DNA of 27,021 bases from a virus (IMGVR_UViG_3300042154_001475:1-27021), one strand, 5' to 3'. Positions 7,029 to 13,647 are shown, counted from the stretch's first letter. Translations and numbers: made by a program. The notes: generated by a model not told the origin, from the letters alone.

Positions 7029-7057
7029 ATTATTAACTAACGCATAAAACTATGCAA
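7029..7057 (-). promoter_or_regulatory. Sigma70-type promoter for the 5891-6994 cassette
   Basis: Minus strand TTGCAT, 17 nt, AATAAT, upstream of ATG 6994. An alternative reading, TTGATT-N16-CATAGT, starts slightly further upstream. Both overlap the palindrome at 7042-7055. Confidence 0.55.
7042..7055. promoter_or_regulatory. Operator-like perfect palindrome, GCATA-N4-TATGC
   Basis: GCATAAAACTATGC, perfect 5-bp arms around AAAC. A member of the eight-site family; it overlaps the minus-strand promoter. Confidence 0.5.
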
Positions 7058-7065
7058 GCACTAAA

Positions 7066-7259
7066 TCACAAATCAATATTTAAATTTTTAGCGACTATAA
7101 AATACACTGCTTTCCTCTTCATGCTCTTAGTTGGTTCTGCGTAGATCATCTTACGAAGCAGCCCAAGCGTCTTGTATTTTTCCCGCCACTCACCTTTTTT
7201 ATGTTGTGAAGTGTTTCTATTTGTTGCTTAGAATATGGCCCTAGAATAATTTCACTCAT
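7066..7259 (-). CDS. Small basic protein split by a -1 frameshift at A_AAA_AAG
   Basis: From ATG 7259 the zero frame gives MSEIILGPYSKQQIETLHNI, KK, then a short tail to a stop at 7146. In the -1 frame the sequence continues as GEWREKYKTLGLLRKMIYAE and on to a stop at 7066, for 64 aa in all. The shift falls on a six-A run, and in the zero frame the bases read A AAA AAG, a canonical -1 slippery heptamer of the dnaX type. The joined product is far more protein-like (basic helix, then KSMKRKAVYFIVAKNLNIDL) than the zero-frame tail. Either programmed frameshifting or a one-base deletion in the A run explains it; no strong stimulatory hairpin is evident. Confidence 0.5.
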
Positions 7260-7413
7260 TTTTTACCGTCCTTACTTTCTCTAGTGTTTTTGAATGGTCG
7301 CAGTTGAAAGATGTTTTCCAAAATGTGACGCATTCATCCTGATAATCTGGATATTTCGCCATCTTCTTGAGAAACGTCTCTGCCTCCTGCTTTGTTGGTT
7401 GTCTTATCTTCAT
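7252..7413 (-). CDS. 53-aa hypothetical protein, possibly leaderless
   Basis: MKIRQPTKQEAETFLKKMAK, then YPDYQDECVTFWKTSFNCDH and a basic end. It overlaps the frameshifted gene by 8 nt. The -10 of the best promoter ends only 8 nt before the ATG and there is no Shine-Dalgarno sequence, so the transcript may be leaderless or nearly so. The residue pattern (charged helix, then Trp and two Cys) looks like a real small protein, but no family is recognised. Confidence 0.55.
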   Translation of the reverse strand: MKIRQPTKQEAETFLKKMAKYPDYQDECVTFWKTSFNCDHSKTLEKVRTVKNE

Positions 7414-7427
7414 GTATAGAATAATAC
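7414..7427. promoter_or_regulatory. Operator-like palindrome, GTATA-N4-AATAC
   Basis: GTATAGAATAATAC, one mismatch from a perfect palindrome and a member of the eight-site family. It covers the -10 of the minus-strand promoter at 7421-7449 and lies directly upstream of ATG 7413. Confidence 0.45.
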
Positions 7428-7449
7428 GCAATCATTTGTTATAATACAA
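7421..7449 (-). promoter_or_regulatory. Minus-strand promoter overlapping the minor-head promoter
   Basis: Minus strand TTGTAT, 17 nt, TATTAT. It shares DNA with the + strand TGTTATAAT box at 7437-7445, so the two divergent promoters should compete for polymerase. Confidence 0.5.
7437..7445 (+). promoter_or_regulatory. Extended -10 promoter upstream of minor head gene
   Basis: TGTTATAAT; TATAAT begins 29 nt before ATG 7469, predicting a leader of about 17 nt. No -35 at normal spacing. Confidence 0.65.
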
Positions 7450-7468
7450 ATATTATTTAAGGATCATC

Positions 7469-8374
7469 ATGAAAAACCCAATAATCCCACGCAGCAAGAC
7501 AGATCCGGTAGGTGCAAATCGTATCTTAACCAAGGCACTAAAAGAGATTGACGCACGCTTTAAAGGCGCTGAGAGCGATTTGCTAGCTGCATTCAATGCA
7601 ATACCAGTCTATGCATTTAACGATCTGGCAGAGGTGGCTTATGGCCTATCTAATGCTGATCGCTTAGCACTTGCTGAGACAACGCAGCGTATTCTTGATA
7701 AGTGGCTAGTAGATGGAAAATCACCCGATGACTTTTTCTATGCAACGTTCAGCGAGCAGGCAGTAAAGAAAGCAACGGCTATCGCATACACGAACATAGC
7801 CGCCGTTAGTGCCACCTACGCCGCTGCTAAGTCGCTTTCTAATATCATTCATAGCCAACCATATCAAAACGCGATCGCGACAGCTCAGTTTAAGAGTTAT
7901 TCTCACTGGGTTGGTCTTAGCGCACAAACTAAAGCGGATTTGATGCAAGTGATCGCTCAAGCAGTAGCAAGCGGGAATAATCCTAAGAGTGTCGTAACAG
8001 AAATAAGCGATAGGTTAGGAGTTAGCAGAAGTAAAGCGCGTCAATATGCGCAAACCGAAATAACTGATACTTTGCGACAGACGACGATAAACGAGGACGC
8101 CAGGGTAGAAAAAGAATACGGCATAAAAACGGGCCTACTCCACACTTCGGCATTTCTTCCAACAACTAGGCCAACACATGCGGCTAGATCTGGGAAGGTG
8201 TACACAAGGGAGCAGGTGGAAGAATTCTATAGCCAAATAAAAAACAAGGCGAATTGCCACTGTGGGATTACTACTGTGCTATTAGATGAAAACGGAAAAC
8301 CATTATTAACAAAAAACCTAACTGAAAGAATGGAGGAAGAAAGAAAAAAATGGGAAGATAAATACGGTGAATAG
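7469..8374 (+). CDS. Minor head (morphogenesis) protein, phage Mu F-like
   Basis: 301 aa, ribosome-binding site AAGGATC. The C-terminal part carries the Mu F-like head morphogenesis pattern: RQYAQTEITDTLRQ (the R...A.TE helix), TTRPTHAARSG, and a closing NCHCGITTVLL that corresponds to the conserved N-C-x-C end of the family. The N-terminal half is helical and variable. Such proteins sit inside or at the neck of the prohead near the portal and help assembly or DNA ejection. Position after portal and before protease/scaffold fits. It ends at a bidirectional terminator facing the truncated endonuclease gene. Confidence 0.82.
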   Translation: MKNPIIPRSKTDPVGANRILTKALKEIDARFKGAESDLLAAFNAIPVYAFNDLAEVAYGLSNADRLALAETTQRILDKWLVDGKSPDDFFYATFSEQAVKKATAIAYTNIAAVSATYAAAKSLSNIIHSQPYQNAIATAQFKSYSHWVGLSAQTKADLMQVIAQAVASGNNPKSVVTEISDRLGVSRSKARQYAQTEITDTLRQTTINEDARVEKEYGIKTGLLHTSAFLPTTRPTHAARSGKVYTREQVEEFYSQIKNKANCHCGITTVLLDENGKPLLTKNLTERMEEERKKWEDKYGE

Positions 8375-8375
8375 C

Positions 8376-8404
8376 AAAAAAGCCCACTGTATGTGGGCTT
8401 TTTT
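8376..8404. terminator. Bidirectional terminator after minor head gene
   Basis: AAAAAAGCCCAC, loop TGTAT, GTGGGCTTTTTT: a perfect 12-bp stem including A and T tracts, between the + gene and the converging fragment ending at 8406. Confidence 0.9.
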
Positions 8405-8405
8405 A

Positions 8406-8873
8406 TTAGTAATGAGTTGTTTCTATGTCGATATCCAAATCACCCTGTACCTTGTCTGCAATCCTATTCAGTGCCGCAACCAGCCTTTCGTCATTCTCTT
8501 CCTTAGCAGCATCCCTGATGATTGCTATCTTTGCACGCTGCCATGCTTGATGGGCTTGGTGTGGGCAGTCAAAATAACCAAGGTGTGTAACTTTAGAGTT
8601 TATATTTACCTGAGATTTTAGCTTTCTCTTTGATTTATTAAAATACAAACCAATTGGGTATTCTCCTCTTCTTGAGGCATGGAATATAGTTAAACTATTT
8701 ATTTTTTGAGAAACAAAAATGCACGTATCAGGCCCATAAACTTTGTTGCCACTAACCAATAGATCCTTATCTAGCTCTTTCGCTTCCCAGTCCTGAGTCT
8801 CCATCCATGCTTTAAATTTACTAAAAGTTAGCCATTCATCACAAACGGTGCATCCAACATAGGTAGGTGAAAC
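8406..8873 (-). pseudogene. Truncated copy of the AP2/HNH-type endonuclease gene
   Basis: 155 codons open in frame, starting after a TAA at 8874-8876 with no start codon at the 5' end. The first residues read PTYVGCTVCDEW, matching PTYKGCSVCDEW of the gene at 1811-2422. The match continues through LDKD, GN..Y, the AP2-like HLGYF and AHQAWQRAK. About the first 50 residues of the full-length protein, including the TWSSMLKRCY segment, are missing. An ATG at 8804 could still give a 132-aa product with the AP2-like part, but no good ribosome-binding site is seen. Probably a decaying homing-type gene left by recombination at about 8874. Confidence 0.75.
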
Positions 8874-9057
8874 TTAAATGAGCTGTAATTCTCACCACTA
8901 ATCAGGCTTTTCTTTCAAATATCAAGGCTATTCGTTTACGTAAAATGTAATTATTACAAAATAACATACTTATTTGTCGTCGTTCTTTCTAGAAACGTAA
9001 ACAAAAATGATATTTCCCGCTCTTGTTCGTGTCGTGAAATGCTCTGAAAAAAGTTCT

Positions 9058-9112
9058 TGTGACGCTTAACGATGTAGATATAAAAGCATTACTCTCGTCG
9101 TTAAGCGTCACA
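9058..9112. repeat. Perfect 15-bp inverted repeat, 25-nt spacer
   Basis: TGTGACGCTTAACGA (9058-9072) and its exact complement (9098-9112). No T run follows at once on either strand, so it is not an ordinary terminator. It sits at the start of an open frame of doubtful reality. Confidence 0.85.
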
Positions 9113-9304
9113 GAAAAAATCAGTGTTTTTTTAGCTAGTAAGGCACAGGAGCATTCAAGGCGGCGCTCTATCGGACAACAGCAAGCATGCAACACGCGGC
9201 AATACACAATGCCGCCACGCCTATCTGCCTACACACGCATGGTTCAGCGCTGGATAAGTCGTAGTGACACATCAGTCATGCAATCGCTCTATCGTCGTTT
9301 GTGA
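9059..9304 (+). CDS. Doubtful open frame, GTG start
   Basis: 81 codons from GTG 9059, with the 15-bp inverted repeat in its first 54 bases. The start gives MTLNDVDIKALLSSLSVTEK, which is helix-like. The later part (RRRSIGQQQACNTRQYTMPP) is basic and low in hydrophobic core. There is no Shine-Dalgarno sequence, and the opposite strand also stays open. I do not recognise any family. It may be the remnant of a gene or of a small mobile element. Confidence 0.25.
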   Translation: MTLNDVDIKALLSSLSVTEKISVFLASKAQEHSRRRSIGQQQACNTRQYTMPPRLSAYTRMVQRWISRSDTSVMQSLYRRL

Positions 9305-9321
9305 GTTGTTGAAAGTAAATG

Positions 9322-9350
9322 TTGTATATTTTTGTACGATGATTTAAGAT
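9322..9350 (+). promoter_or_regulatory. Promoter TTGTAT-N17-TAAGAT for the immunity cassette
   Basis: -35 TTGTAT (9322-9327), exactly 17 nt, -10 TAAGAT (9345-9350). The same two hexamers at the same spacing recur at 17643-17671 before the other small + cassette. Confidence 0.55.
9324..9337. promoter_or_regulatory. Operator-like palindrome, GTATA-N4-TGTAC
   Basis: GTATATTTTTGTAC, a member of the eight-site family with one arm mismatch, lying between the -35 and -10 of the promoter above. Confidence 0.42.
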
Positions 9351-9380
9351 GCAGTCATCAACAAACAAGGAGCGGGAAAG

Positions 9381-9617
9381 ATGGTAACAAGAGAAGCAGC
9401 ACACAAGACACTACTGGCAAAGTTTGGATCTGTGGTGTCGGTAGATATGGAAAGAGGATTTACAAGAGCATGGCAGCAACAGGGGGATAATGTTAATGAG
9501 TTGATAGCAAAACTAGAAGAACTAGTCGATGCCGTAAAAACACCTTGGAATGAAAAGACTGCTGAAATATTAAAAAGCGCTGAAGAAATGGTGAGTGAAT
9601 ACCGGAGCAATGTGTGA
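9381..9617 (+). CDS. Small helical hypothetical protein of the immunity cassette
   Basis: 78 aa with a strong ribosome-binding site (AAGGAG) and a promoter about 30 nt upstream. It starts MVTREAAHKTLLAKFGSVVS and continues with charged helical segments (NELIAKLEELVDAVKTPWNE, TAEILKSAEEMVSEYRS). No membrane helix or known motif. Its TGA overlaps the ATG of the next gene, so it is co-translated with the 36-aa peptide and lies in one transcript with the superinfection-immunity gene. The role is unknown. Confidence 0.7.
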   Translation: MVTREAAHKTLLAKFGSVVSVDMERGFTRAWQQQGDNVNELIAKLEELVDAVKTPWNEKTAEILKSAEEMVSEYRSNV

Positions 9618-9727
9618 TGAAATCCAAAACAGTAAACACAAACCTCAAGCCACACTATTTCATCCAAGACGGTTATGTCGTTAGGTCATGGCGTGGTCAA
9701 GTTAAATTCCTTCATAAGGCGGGTTGA
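9617..9727 (+). CDS. 36-aa basic peptide
   Basis: MKSKTVNTNLKPHYFIQDGY followed by VVRSWRGQVKFLHKAG. The ATG overlaps the upstream stop (TGATG) and the next gene begins 2 nt after its own stop. It is basic and rich in aromatic residues. The tight packing between two better supported genes is the main evidence that it is translated. Confidence 0.5.
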   Translation: MKSKTVNTNLKPHYFIQDGYVVRSWRGQVKFLHKAG

Positions 9728-9729
9728 TT

Positions 9730-9897
9730 GTGAGTCTACTAATCGCACTATTCGTATTTTTTCTTTACATGTTTCCAACAATTGCAGCAGCACGATGCGA
9801 CAACAAAAACACTCAAGCTATTAGCGTGTTGAATATTTTACTTGGCTGGACTTTCATCGGTTGGGTTGTTTGTTTGGTATGGGCGGTGAAGAAATAG
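9730..9897 (+). CDS. Superinfection immunity protein (Imm-like, PF14373-type)
   Basis: 55 aa from GTG 9730; an in-frame TTG at 9724 is an alternative. Two hydrophobic helices, LLIALFVFFLYMFPTIAA and VLNILLGWTFIGWVVCLVWA, flank a short charged loop (RCDNKNTQ). The second helix carries the LLGWT.IGWVV..VWA signature of phage superinfection immunity proteins, such as the T4 Imm type, which stay in the inner membrane and block DNA entry by related phages. It ends the small + cassette and is followed by a terminator. The signature is clear; immunity itself is inferred from the family. Confidence 0.85.
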   Translation: MSLLIALFVFFLYMFPTIAAARCDNKNTQAISVLNILLGWTFIGWVVCLVWAVKK

Positions 9898-9918
9898 CCT
9901 AAACAATATTTTATAGAT

Positions 9919-9950
9919 AGCGCCATGTGTAACAGCATGGCGCTTTTTTT
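9919..9950 (+). terminator. Rho-independent terminator after immunity cassette
   Basis: AGCGCCATG, 8-nt loop, CATGGCGCT, then seven T. It separates the immunity cassette from the capsid block promoter just downstream. Confidence 0.88.
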
Positions 9951-9956
9951 ATTCTG

Positions 9957-9965
9957 TGGTATAAT
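9957..9965 (+). promoter_or_regulatory. Extended -10 promoter of the capsid block
   Basis: TGGTATAAT, immediately after the terminator. Unlike its siblings it is far (about 168 nt) from the next confident start, leaving a leader of about 160 nt that contains a small hairpin (GATGC/GCATC, 10080-10099). Confidence 0.6.
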
Positions 9966-10127
9966 TGTTTTTGATGCACTAACACGTGCCTATTATCTCG
10001 CATGCGGGTAACGTATGGAGCCCTGTAGAGAGCGTCACTTAGTTGTTTCCCGTTGCGTACAAGGCCACCTAACCGCGCCGATGCTTCACGAAACGCATCA
10101 AAATGTATTTTTACACAGGGTTATCCC

Positions 10128-11381
10128 ATGCCAAGAATGAATATTGTTAGCCAAGTAAACAGCAAGAAGATTACCCGTAGTGGTAATCGCATTACCTTGC
10201 GCGATGTAGTGCCGATTGTTGATGACATCGTCATGAATGGTATTCTCTATCCTGCGGCTAACGTAAAAGCTGCCACGCCAAGCCTTAATAGCGTTCCTAT
10301 GCCTATGGGCCATCCTCAAGACAAGCAAGGGAATTACATCTCTGCTTCGTCCGGTGAAGCGCTGCTGAATGACTACGCTGGTGCGATTGCAACCAATGCC
10401 CGCCATGACGGTACAAAGTCGCTGATTGACGTTGTTGTTAATGTGGATCAGGCAAACGCCCATACGGATGGTGTAGAGCTTGTGAATCGTCTAGAAGCGG
10501 CCATGAATGGGCAATCAATTGATCCTATCCATATCAGCACCGGCGTATTGCTGACTAAAACACCGATGGAAGGAACAAGCAAAGGCAAAGCACACAACGC
10601 CGTTGCGGGCAGTATGAGTTACGACCATGTTGCAATCTTGCTACACCAAGAAGGCGCAGGCACGCCATCCGAAGGGGTTGGAATGTACCTGAATGCAGCG
10701 GGGGAATCTGAACCAATTGAAACGGTTCAATTAATTGTAAACGAAGAGCAACCGCGCGGTATACTTAAATGGATCGCGTCATTGTTTGGCAATTCATCAG
10801 ACGTTAGTTTTAATCAAATAACCTCTGCATTACAGCAGGCCATTGGTGGCTACGATGGCAATAAATGGGTGCAGGAAGTTTATGATAAATATTTTGTTTA
10901 TCGCGATAACGACAAACTTTATCGTCAAGACTATGTAATTGATAGCGAGAATGCTGTACAATTACTTGGAAGCGTGCTAGAAGTTAAGCGAGAAGTAGAA
11001 TATAAAACCATAAACACGAAAAAGGTAGACCACATGAAAGAAAGCATTATCGCCGCCCTTAATGCGGCAGGTATCGCAACAGAGGGCAAAGATGAAGCTG
11101 CCTTACTGTCTGCCTATAACGCATTGGTGACTAAGCCAGTGTCAGATAAATTAACTGCTGCTAATAGCAAAATTGCTGAATTTGAGCAAGTAGCGAACGC
11201 TGCTAAAGATGCTGAATTGACAGCATTGGCTACGCCGTTGGCTGTTAATTCTGCTTTGACAGTAGAAGAGCTAAAAGCATTGGGCGCTGATCGTTTGAAA
11301 GAATTGTCTGCTAAAGCAGCGCCAATCATTGCTAACACCGGTGCTCCACAAACAACAAATACCGCGTTTGACGCGCTGTAG
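10128..11381 (+). CDS. Prohead protease with scaffold-like C-terminus (DUF2213-type)
   Basis: 417 aa from ATG 10128; the frame is open further upstream but without a good start. The N-terminal part shows the DUF2213 head-maturation protease pattern: PMPMGHPQD with a candidate catalytic His, a DYAGAI strand, and HISTGVL with a candidate catalytic Ser, then YDHVAILLH. After about residue 300 the sequence changes to an Ala/Glu/Lys-rich helical region (LTAANSKIAEFEQVANAAKD) typical of scaffolds. An internal ATG (11034) behind AAGGTAG could give a separate scaffold. The gene precedes decoration and capsid genes, the usual order. Confidence 0.78.
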   Translation: MPRMNIVSQVNSKKITRSGNRITLRDVVPIVDDIVMNGILYPAANVKAATPSLNSVPMPMGHPQDKQGNYISASSGEALLNDYAGAIATNARHDGTKSLIDVVVNVDQANAHTDGVELVNRLEAAMNGQSIDPIHISTGVLLTKTPMEGTSKGKAHNAVAGSMSYDHVAILLHQEGAGTPSEGVGMYLNAAGESEPIETVQLIVNEEQPRGILKWIASLFGNSSDVSFNQITSALQQAIGGYDGNKWVQEVYDKYFVYRDNDKLYRQDYVIDSENAVQLLGSVLEVKREVEYKTINTKKVDHMKESIIAALNAAGIATEGKDEAALLSAYNALVTKPVSDKLTAANSKIAEFEQVANAAKDAELTALATPLAVNSALTVEELKALGADRLKELSAKAAPIIANTGAPQTTNTAFDAL

Positions 11382-11398
11382 TAATAAGGGGATAAGAT

Positions 11399-11824
11399 AT
11401 GGCTCGTTATAATCGCATTAATCTTGACGGTGAATCAGTTACACGCACAGCCTTAACGGGTGCTGCGTTAAAAGCTGGTAATCTGGTCAAGCTAAACGCA
11501 TCAGGCGCATTTGTTGTGCATTCTACTGCTGGTAAAAAGCAAGACTTCGTTTATCTAATGAATGTGGACTATCTGCAAGGTAAAAAAGCAGACGACACAA
11601 TCACATCGGGTGATACCGGCGTTGGTGAAATGTTTGTCACTAACCGTGAATGTGCAGCTTTGGTTGTTGCCGCTACCGTACTAAAGCTTGATAGCCCATT
11701 AACATCAGATGGCGCTGGCCTGTTAAAGCTTGCCGTTCTTGGTACTGATGAAGTGGTTGCGTATTCATGCGAAGCCTTAACCGTAGCCGCTGGTGGTGAA
11801 TTAGTCCGCGTCCGCGCAGCTTAA
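11399..11824 (+). CDS. Putative head decoration/cement protein
   Basis: 141 aa. It starts MARYNRINLDGESVTRTALT and is rich in Ala, Gly, Val and Thr, with short beta-type segments (AGNLVKLNASGAFVVHSTAG, LLKLAVLGTDEVVAYSCEAL, GELVRVRAA). It lies between the protease/scaffold and the major capsid gene with 17- and 12-nt gaps, the place where small capsid-stabilising proteins are usually encoded. No specific family motif is recognised, so the role rests on position and composition. Confidence 0.6.
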   Translation: MARYNRINLDGESVTRTALTGAALKAGNLVKLNASGAFVVHSTAGKKQDFVYLMNVDYLQGKKADDTITSGDTGVGEMFVTNRECAALVVAATVLKLDSPLTSDGAGLLKLAVLGTDEVVAYSCEALTVAAGGELVRVRAA

Positions 11825-11836
11825 AGGGAAACATAA

Positions 11837-12979
11837 ATGATTATTTTTGACGAAAAGAAATACAATCCTGAATCTGCTGATTTTGACGCTAATCACGCTA
11901 ATCAGCGCAAGGCTTGGAAGTCTAAAGTTCAAGTGCATGCGATTAATGAAAGTCGCATTGTAAACATGTTCGGGAACGCCTTCAAAGACGGCGGCGAAGA
12001 AGAGCAGAATTTGCTAATGGCTGCTAATCAATTTGCTGGCCTAGCCACAAACGATGGTAAGCCCGCACTTGACTTCTGGCGTTCTACTGATCGTACTATT
12101 CGTGAAGTAATGGACAACGATCAAGGCCGTGATTTAGTTGGTGATTTGATGGGTATCTCTACCGCTCTTGATATCGGTGTAACGTCGAATGCTTATGGCA
12201 TTGAAACAGATCTGAGCAAAGAAGTTATTCGTTCTATGGACTTCCAAACACCGGTTGGTAAAGATCATAACGAAATTGGTTACGATTCTGATCCTATCCC
12301 TACCTTTACCGCTGGCTACGGTGTGTCGTTCCGTAAAGCGCGTGGTGGGCTGCGTGTAGGTATTGATCTGGCCGCTTCATCTCTTCGCCTTAAATCCAAG
12401 TGGATGATCAGTAATATCGCTGATTACTTCTTGACTGGTGATGCAACGATTAAAGTTGATGGCGTTACTGGTCAGGGCATTAAGAATCACCGCAACACCA
12501 AGAAAATCAACTTGGGCGCGTCTGGTTTTAATATTGATATTTCTGCAAGCGCGACAACCAACGACAACATTTTCCAATTCTGGACTCGTGATTTTATCAA
12601 GCAGCTTGATGATAATTACTGCCAGAAAGTAGATGTGCTGTGGGTTTCTCCTGAAATTATGCGCCGTCTTAACCTCGCATATAGCGCATCAGGTGCGTTT
12701 AAAGAAGGCACGCTGAAAGACTACGTGATGAATTTTACGAACGGCCGTATTGGTGAAATTCGCCAGACGTTTAAACTGACTGGCAATGAATTCTTGTGCT
12801 ACGTTCGCAGCAAAGAATATATTACCCCGTTGGTTGGTGCTCCAATGTCAACAGTTCCAGTTCCACGTGTAATGCCTTACGATAATTACAACTTCGCCTT
12901 ATACGCTGCTGTTGGTTTGCAAGTGAAGGCAGATGCAAACGGTCGTGGCGGTGTATTTTACGCGGCTAACTTAGGATAA
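11837..12979 (+). CDS. Major capsid protein
   Basis: 380 aa, a usual length for an HK97-fold capsid protein. Features include an N-terminal helical arm (NHANQRKAWKSKVQVHAINE), a long mixed central domain with YGVSFRKARGGLRVGIDLAA, and a late PRVMPYDNYNFALYAAVGLQ stretch resembling the C-terminal strands of this fold. The position directly after protease/scaffold and decoration genes is diagnostic. It resembles capsid proteins annotated as DUF6260, though I cannot confirm the family here. A UUCG-capped hairpin follows the stop, which may limit read-through or protect this abundant message. Confidence 0.8.
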   Translation: MIIFDEKKYNPESADFDANHANQRKAWKSKVQVHAINESRIVNMFGNAFKDGGEEEQNLLMAANQFAGLATNDGKPALDFWRSTDRTIREVMDNDQGRDLVGDLMGISTALDIGVTSNAYGIETDLSKEVIRSMDFQTPVGKDHNEIGYDSDPIPTFTAGYGVSFRKARGGLRVGIDLAASSLRLKSKWMISNIADYFLTGDATIKVDGVTGQGIKNHRNTKKINLGASGFNIDISASATTNDNIFQFWTRDFIKQLDDNYCQKVDVLWVSPEIMRRLNLAYSASGAFKEGTLKDYVMNFTNGRIGEIRQTFKLTGNEFLCYVRSKEYITPLVGAPMSTVPVPRVMPYDNYNFALYAAVGLQVKADANGRGGVFYAANLG

Positions 12980-12983
12980 TAAC

Positions 12984-13007
12984 AGGCGGGGCTTCGGCCC
13001 TGCTTTT
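12984..13007 (+). terminator. UUCG-loop hairpin after major capsid gene (weak terminator)
   Basis: GCGGGGC, TTCG loop, GCCCTGC with one G-T pair, then only four T. Likely a partial terminator or mRNA-stabilising hairpin between the capsid gene and the 64-aa gene. Confidence 0.6.
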
Positions 13008-13019
13008 GGAGAATAAATA

Positions 13020-13214
13020 ATGGCCCTATACAAAATCGTAAAATCGTGGTGCTATGATGCAGGCTATGAAGAAGGTAAGATTATCTCTTTGGACTCGCTT
13101 CATCCATCTTTAGAAGCACACGTTGTAAAAATCTCAGATACCGATGAAGTAGAAGTTGCGAATGTTGTATTGGAAGTGGCAACACCAGAAGAACCCCCCA
13201 AGCGTCGCGCTTAA
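13020..13214 (+). CDS. Small hypothetical head-region protein
   Basis: 64 aa, start ATG 13020 preceded by GGAG. It starts MALYKIVKSWCYDAGYEEGK and continues with ISLDSLHPSLEAHVVKISD and an acidic/Pro-rich end (ATPEEPPKRRA). It follows the capsid gene and precedes a strong terminator. Small proteins in this place are often head-completion factors or unknown structural parts. I cannot assign a family. Confidence 0.65.
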   Translation: MALYKIVKSWCYDAGYEEGKIISLDSLHPSLEAHVVKISDTDEVEVANVVLEVATPEEPPKRRA

Positions 13215-13235
13215 ATAGCGTAAAATCAGTATAAG

Positions 13236-13262
13236 CCCGTCCATCTTTGGGCGGGTTTTTTT
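13236..13262 (+). terminator. Rho-independent terminator after the 64-aa gene
   Basis: CCCGTCC, loop, GGGCGGG (one G-T pair), then seven T. Confidence 0.85.
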
Positions 13263-13275
13263 ATAGGGAAAAGAT

Positions 13276-13647
13276 ATGCCTATTAATACATTTGTACTCA
13301 ACGCATCAGGCGGGACGATTTTACCTACTGCTGATGCTACGTTCTATACGCCGCTAGTAGATGGTAATTACACTTCACATCAAGTCTATGTTGAATTCTT
13401 TAGTGATGCGGCTGCAACCACGCCTGTTACACCTACGGCTGGAACTGTGACAATTGCCGCGTCCCCCACTGGTACTCACTACTTGGCCGCAACCAATCCA
13501 GTAGTTACCGCCAACACCGTGATTGTAACTGGATTGGCAACATACACCCCACCAAGTATCAGCGGTGATGTTTCCAAGATGCGCGCCATATTGGCAGGCA
13601 TTACCGGCGCTCCTTATGCGCGTGTTACGCTATGGAGTAAATTCTAA
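13276..13647 (+). CDS. Putative capsid-associated beta-rich protein
   Basis: 123 aa. It starts MPINTFVLNASGGTILPTAD, is rich in Thr, Ala and Val and poor in charged residues, with alternating strand segments (QVYVEFFSDAAATTPVTP, TVTIAASPTG, VIVTGLATYTPP). This composition is typical of all-beta phage surface proteins. It starts 14 nt after the terminator and leads a group with the C1q-like and collagen-like genes. A surface decoration or head-fibre part is likely; the exact role is unknown. Confidence 0.55.
   Translation: MPINTFVLNASGGTILPTADATFYTPLVDGNYTSHQVYVEFFSDAAATTPVTPTAGTVTIAASPTGTHYLAATNPVVTANTVIVTGLATYTPPSISGDVSKMRAILAGITGAPYARVTLWSKF

Larger units (their letters stand above)
8874..9380. 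other. Poorly coding stretch with inverted repeats
   Basis: Five hundred bases with no convincing gene, joining the broken endonuclease copy to the superinfection-immunity cassette. It holds a 13-base palindrome TGTAATTATTACA (8946-8958), an 8-bp inverted repeat GTTTACGT/ACGTAAAC (8934-8941 and 8995-9002), a perfect 15-bp inverted repeat (9058-9072 and 9098-9112), a doubtful open frame (9059-9304) and, at its right end, a promoter with an operator-like site (9322-9350). It looks like a recombination scar or a degenerated element. Confidence 0.6.

Noticed and set aside
8367-8621. 84-aa + strand frame with hydrophobic, Cys-rich content
   Set aside because: It runs through the terminator and opposite the endonuclease copy; no start signals.
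10053-10127. N-terminal extension of the protease gene from TTG 10053
   Set aside because: The added residues are Arg/Asn-rich without strand or helix pattern and have no ribosome-binding site; ATG 10128 fits the family start better.
9966-10127. Possible structured RNA or tRNA in the capsid-block leader
   Set aside because: I could find only a 5-bp hairpin (GATGC/GCATC) and no cloverleaf or known riboswitch core, so no RNA gene is claimed.
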